The notes below the pieces were generated by a model, which worked only from the letters and a program-made list of their open reading frames with translations, did no database searches and was not told the origin of the DNA. Shown here in pieces: positions 31,801-34,117 of a stretch of DNA of 34,117 bases. This DNA comes from Microcaldota archaeon (lineage in GTDB: Archaea > Micrarchaeota > Micrarchaeia > Anstonellales > Anstonellaceae): the NCBI GenBank assembly GCA_026413765.1, contig JAOAKI010000005.1:1-34117 (forward strand). The letters run 5' to 3'. Position numbers and translations under genes: made by a program. Positions within the stretch are counted from its first letter, which is position 1. Each line of letters starts with the position of its first letter.

Positions 31801-33688
31801 AATGGGAGCATTCAATGAGATTTTTAAGCAAGAAGAAGATAAGAAAAAAGAAGAACCGATAAAGCAACAGACAACAGATACGCAGCAGCCTAGTCATTCT
31901 AAAGTGGAAGTGGCATCAGCTTTTCGAATATTTCAACGAACACTAAAGAAGGGTGGGCTTTCTAGCGAGAATTTAGAAATAATAAACAACATCGTAACAG
32001 CAGTCTGTAATACAACAAACTTGCAAGGCGCCAAAATTGTAATTACAGTTCCACGTGAAAATTATGGGGCAACGTTTGAGTGGGGGTTTAATACTACGCT
32101 TGGCCAAAATATGGCGGATGAGGCGGTAGATAAATTAAGGGATAAAGGAGTCTCTCTAGATGCTCTGAAAGGAAGACTGATAGGAGAAGGAGTCGGCCTA
32201 AACAAAATCAAAGTATTGAAGAACAGTAGCGAGGATTATGATGAGCTGAAGTTAGATAAAACCTTCAGTAAAGAAGGAGACGCCACTGTTATTTTAGGAA
32301 GGAAAGGACAAACAATTGGAAACATTACGCTTGAAGAGGGAAAAGTTTATATTGCCTGCTACGAAGGTGGAAAGATTAATGTTTATGAGAATAACGGTGC
32401 GAAGATCCAGATTAAGGTCGATTTTTTTGATGTAACTGGAGAGCAGCTACTGAACACCTTAGACAAAGATAAAAATTTCTTTAACCAAATGAAAAATGAG
32501 ATAAACAGCGTGGATATAGTTAAGTCTGACGGGACAAAGGAAACTATTAATCTTGGAAACATCAGTGAAGCTAAATTTAGGGATATGCTTCGTGGAAAAC
32601 TCAGTGAAGATGAATTTAAGAAGATGCTTAGGGAATGTAAGATTTATTTCAATTTTAAGAATATAGAAGATAGCGAAGTAAGAAAGAAGCTTTATGGAGA
32701 CCAATATAAAATAGAGGCAACAATTATTAAACAGGAGGAGGTGCAAAAGCAGGAACCGCCACCTCCACCAACAGAGGAGCCGGAAGTCAAGCTAAACAAG
32801 ATGGATGTGTTTAAGGTCAATGCTTTGAGTTTAGCAAAAGATGCGACAGTGTTAGTCGATATACTTTCTCAATATTCAAAGGTGAATGAGAGGTATACCC
32901 AAGGCATAAACGAAGCACTGTCGCAAGGGCTTTTTGGACAAATAGAGTTAAAAAAAGGTGACAACCCGATAAGCTGGGATGAATTTCTGAACCTTAACAA
33001 TAAAGAGAAAAATAGTGTATTGAAAGAGAATATAGATCGACTTTTTGTGGAAAGTCTGCAAAATCAAAGCAAAATATTGCAACGTTATGTGAAAAATAAT
33101 GCGATTCCAGAAGAAATGAAGGATGAGGCAGAAGGGCTCAGGAAGAACATCCAAGATGCACTTGTGCATTACAAAGAAACCCAAAAAAACAGCACTTTTG
33201 ATCCAAATTCTGCTTTGAGATATTTGCAAGAGGTTTCTAATTTATCTGAAGCGATATATAGGTATCCGTCCTCATCTTCGCCAATATGGAAAAGGAAAAC
33301 AGAATATGAGGATCTGATGCTTTCAAAGACTCACGAATGGGCAGGAATGGTCGGATTTCCTTATGACTTTACAGACAAAATGAGGTATTTTGTCCACGGA
33401 GACGTAGACCGCAATGAGTATGAGAAAGAGATAAAACAGCGTCTGTCTTATTTGGAAGAATATGTTTCAAGCCTCCCCCCGTCAGATTCTCATAAAGAGG
33501 CTCAGAAAAGGGTCTGGGAAACTCGTCCGAGATCTATTTTGTTTTCACTACAAGAGAATATTGGAGAAACATATGATCCTCATCTTCGCGAGCCTCCTCC
33601 GCTCCCCCCTCCAATCGGAGAGCATTGGGATCGGGATGAATGGGTGAAATGGAGAGAAGATATGAAAAGATGGAGGAATGGTCAATAA
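28850..33688 (+). CDS. giant anchored protein with long helical, probably cytoplasmic, C-terminal region
   Basis: The 1612-residue last gene of the operon starts directly after the previous TAA. It has a signal peptide (MRGALIFLLFFSFVFA), an ectodomain of about 155 residues with about nine cysteines, and one membrane helix near 173-190 (LCWPLMLIFSLLLGASFAIG). A basic segment follows (GRGRQYSIRTQQ), so the remaining ~1400 residues should be cytoplasmic. They include a short hydrophobic stretch near 243-260, a coiled coil at about 275-350 (many E/K heptads), long helical regions at 640-1000, and beta-pattern segments around 540-640 and 1060-1260. A proline run (PPPPPTEEPE) lies near 1305, and the end is PPLPPPIGEHW. 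No ATPase or nucleotide-binding motif is seen. Its codon and base usage is more AT-rich than the upstream genes. Confidence 0.83.
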   Translation: MRGALIFLLFFSFVFAQPTQVCPVNPVPSYLDIRIDEKAGEISIFVYNISGDYEKSPIVNGLVYRVNLSGMQQNPPKSPTICYDVTDENGRILHTYDLNASGCIDYWYIFCPNDANTKECLNGSGLTNIPQKYNDTQPCRTARTPLNYVDYLPSHNEFYICNTPAVDLAPLCWPLMLIFSLLLGASFAIGRNPFSFFDFSVPRMGRGRQYSIRTQQKSFDILQYISGLDRLSEKTTGKSVTGSLSRGLNSIIFAVVGFLERTSQWLYFKFGGKTDLEKLYALKADIEEGKAKLAELKAQYSRLGEGKEKEAVKKQIQNLEKRIAELEGIAKRMEEKLKNTESNKMNNLSNKQVMENEKKTGEENQKGEESKGKTTLEDQKNKSTLASSQQTVLFGAPNIIELLYAAFRGLSEKEMEEAVATKNRFENFKKEMGIDEKSSWVQKLAVALLFGLKEQFNLSAFSSDQWAKSLANLFLQWLAFRERNKGRDSLEKFVGKLESILGRDSFLLAYYMSSPADLPTGLRIFSGAIEYGKAEVKKITTKGDEDKVILKGKIVEYEGKEWLLMSIGEEGGTKKVLINDKGERMEVIEEKVGTKKVLINDKGEIKDVSSGATLNEKGGGYLVFDAGDVKYTLYKGENNKEVAAFKKNAASYYSALATQLELKLSASLSEGEIRQKYEEKFLEMTGTKRKENQKLEDYFKECIEAVKDNKALAEELRGRLKEYYAEIMERTNAVEIAKATRTYADALEDSYRALKKGTANDINYAFFKERIARDILELAANDMQRTSEIIQEMNHRISEAQKMTAEERQSALNKLKTDYENKIKELTDIEKKTEETHEEYEEKCKNKLVEDGELAKLGALEKIIMERKLVEAVYSATDEDLKTLKRMDEWLVLLDANIRKRNEILQGFYVMASVANTVNLDIEILSRGYVNATDVRNAHIVLSDDVKPYLDAMFDKIGKIQLLSTYLISQSELGKDIKTAIDNAMGAFNEIFKQEEDKKKEEPIKQQTTDTQQPSHSKVEVASAFRIFQRTLKKGGLSSENLEIINNIVTAVCNTTNLQGAKIVITVPRENYGATFEWGFNTTLGQNMADEAVDKLRDKGVSLDALKGRLIGEGVGLNKIKVLKNSSEDYDELKLDKTFSKEGDATVILGRKGQTIGNITLEEGKVYIACYEGGKINVYENNGAKIQIKVDFFDVTGEQLLNTLDKDKNFFNQMKNEINSVDIVKSDGTKETINLGNISEAKFRDMLRGKLSEDEFKKMLRECKIYFNFKNIEDSEVRKKLYGDQYKIEATIIKQEEVQKQEPPPPPTEEPEVKLNKMDVFKVNALSLAKDATVLVDILSQYSKVNERYTQGINEALSQGLFGQIELKKGDNPISWDEFLNLNNKEKNSVLKENIDRLFVESLQNQSKILQRYVKNNAIPEEMKDEAEGLRKNIQDALVHYKETQKNSTFDPNSALRYLQEVSNLSEAIYRYPSSSSPIWKRKTEYEDLMLSKTHEWAGMVGFPYDFTDKMRYFVHGDVDRNEYEKEIKQRLSYLEEYVSSLPPSDSHKEAQKRVWETRPRSILFSLQENIGETYDPHLREPPPLPPPIGEHWDRDEWVKWREDMKRWRNGQ
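30562..30662 (+). repeat. exact 38-base direct repeat, 63-base period
   Basis: Copies at 30562-30599 and 30625-30662 are identical over 38 bases and are 21 codons apart. They encode GTKKVLINDKGE twice in the giant last gene. The perfect identity implies a recent in-frame duplication. Confidence 0.92.
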
Positions 33689-33712
33689 AAGCAAGTAAGA
33701 AGAAAGCAACTG
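33686..33712 (-). terminator. possible pyrimidine-tract terminator for 23S rRNA
   Basis: On the minus strand the region just past the 23S 3' end reads as a T/C-rich tract (TTGCTTTCTTCTTACTTGCTT), typical of archaeal transcript ends. It overlaps the stop codon of the converging operon. No hairpin is evident. Confidence 0.35.
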
Positions 33713-33723
33713 AAGGCAGATAT

Positions 33724-34117
33724 GCATAACGGCTTTAGTAGCGGCAGGCTGAATGGCTCGCGTAAGCTAGCCACTTACACCCCCGCCCTATCAAAGTCAT
33801 CTGCTATGACCGCCTACACCGTCTAGTTTTGAGATTGGCTTCGACCTTAGATGCTTTCAGGTCTTATCCAATAGCGCGTAGCTGCCCGGCGATGCTTGGC
33901 ACAACCGGTACACCAGAGGCGCCGAACCCAAGTTCCTCTCGTACTCATGGGTTCTTCCTCTCAAACGGTGACACTCCTAGGAGATACTACCGAACTGTCT
34001 CGCGACGTTCTGAACCCAGCTCATGTAGGTCTTTAATGGATGAACAACCCAACCTTTGGGGGCTCCTGCACCCCCAGGATGACCTAAGCCGACAGCGATG
34101 TACCAAACCGCGGGGTC
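33724..34117 (-). rRNA. 23S rRNA, 3' part (cut by window edge)
   Basis: The minus strand carries the conserved 3' domain of large-subunit rRNA. The sarcin-ricin loop reads AGTACGAGAGGAACT (33945-33931), with the archaeal/eukaryotic form at its end. Further conserved runs include TTTGATAGGGCGGGGGTGTAAG and the terminal CTACTAAAGCC, similar to the end of other archaeal 23S genes. The 3' end is placed near 33724 by that similarity and could be off by several bases. The 5' part lies beyond the right edge. Only about 35 bases separate it from the stop of the converging giant gene, so no 5S rRNA follows it. Confidence 0.95.

Overview
The window is archaeal. It carries a TATA-binding protein, ribosomal protein L21e, RNA polymerase subunit Rpb4/F, a DUF655 protein, Dim1/KsgA, a type II methionine aminopeptidase and RtcA. 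It also has TTTAAA-type TATA boxes, a tRNA with bulge-helix-bulge introns, and a 23S rRNA fragment whose sarcin-ricin loop reads AGTACGAGAGGAACT. Compact overlapping genes, a 23S gene with no room for a 5S gene behind it, a T-loop tRNA intron and very large cysteine-rich surface proteins suggest a DPANN-type lineage. That placement is an inference; no phylum can be assigned by reading alone.

Layout. (1) 1-1187, minus strand: the 5' part of one gene that is broken by four shifts in the same direction and runs off the window. (2) 1260-9246, plus strand: a nine-gene run of an unknown helical protein, a YdjM-like membrane hydrolase, an unknown membrane protein, a small Ig-like protein, CysS, two unknown anchored surface proteins, RtcA and a DUF92 membrane protein. 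(3) 9243-10128, minus strand: TBP followed by acylphosphatase, divergent from (4) L21e, Rpb4, DUF655, a twice-interrupted tRNA-Arg(TCG) and a membrane protein (10243-12472, plus). (5) 12339-14342, minus strand: MetAP, KsgA and a small membrane protein. (6) 14504-33688, plus strand: one 19.2-kb run of eight genes with overlapping or abutting stop and start codons. (7) 33724 to the right edge, minus strand: the 3' end of 23S rRNA, converging on the operon.

The most notable part is block 6. Its first six genes encode paralogous polytopic membrane proteins. They share an N-terminal AYM...AK.E...L block, a central LP.G..LR....TR..GG.L.AI......YP block and, in five of six, a C-terminal LGGE.D..GL..I-like tail. 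Different cysteine-rich ectodomains are grafted onto this core: an approximately 670-residue array of C-x2-C-P-x2-C modules in one, and DxDCC knottin-like modules in two others. The seventh gene encodes a 1366-residue cysteine-rich putative lipoprotein. The eighth encodes a 1612-residue protein with a short cysteine-containing ectodomain, a membrane anchor and about 1400 mostly helical residues predicted to be cytoplasmic. Together they look like a multi-subunit cell-envelope machine or adhesion/translocation complex. I cannot match it to a named system, and no ATPase is present in the window.

Other notable signals are a TBP whose two halves are about 77% identical, three evenly spaced TTTAAA boxes in the TBP/L21e intergenic region, and a perfect bulge-helix-bulge in the T-loop of the tRNA.
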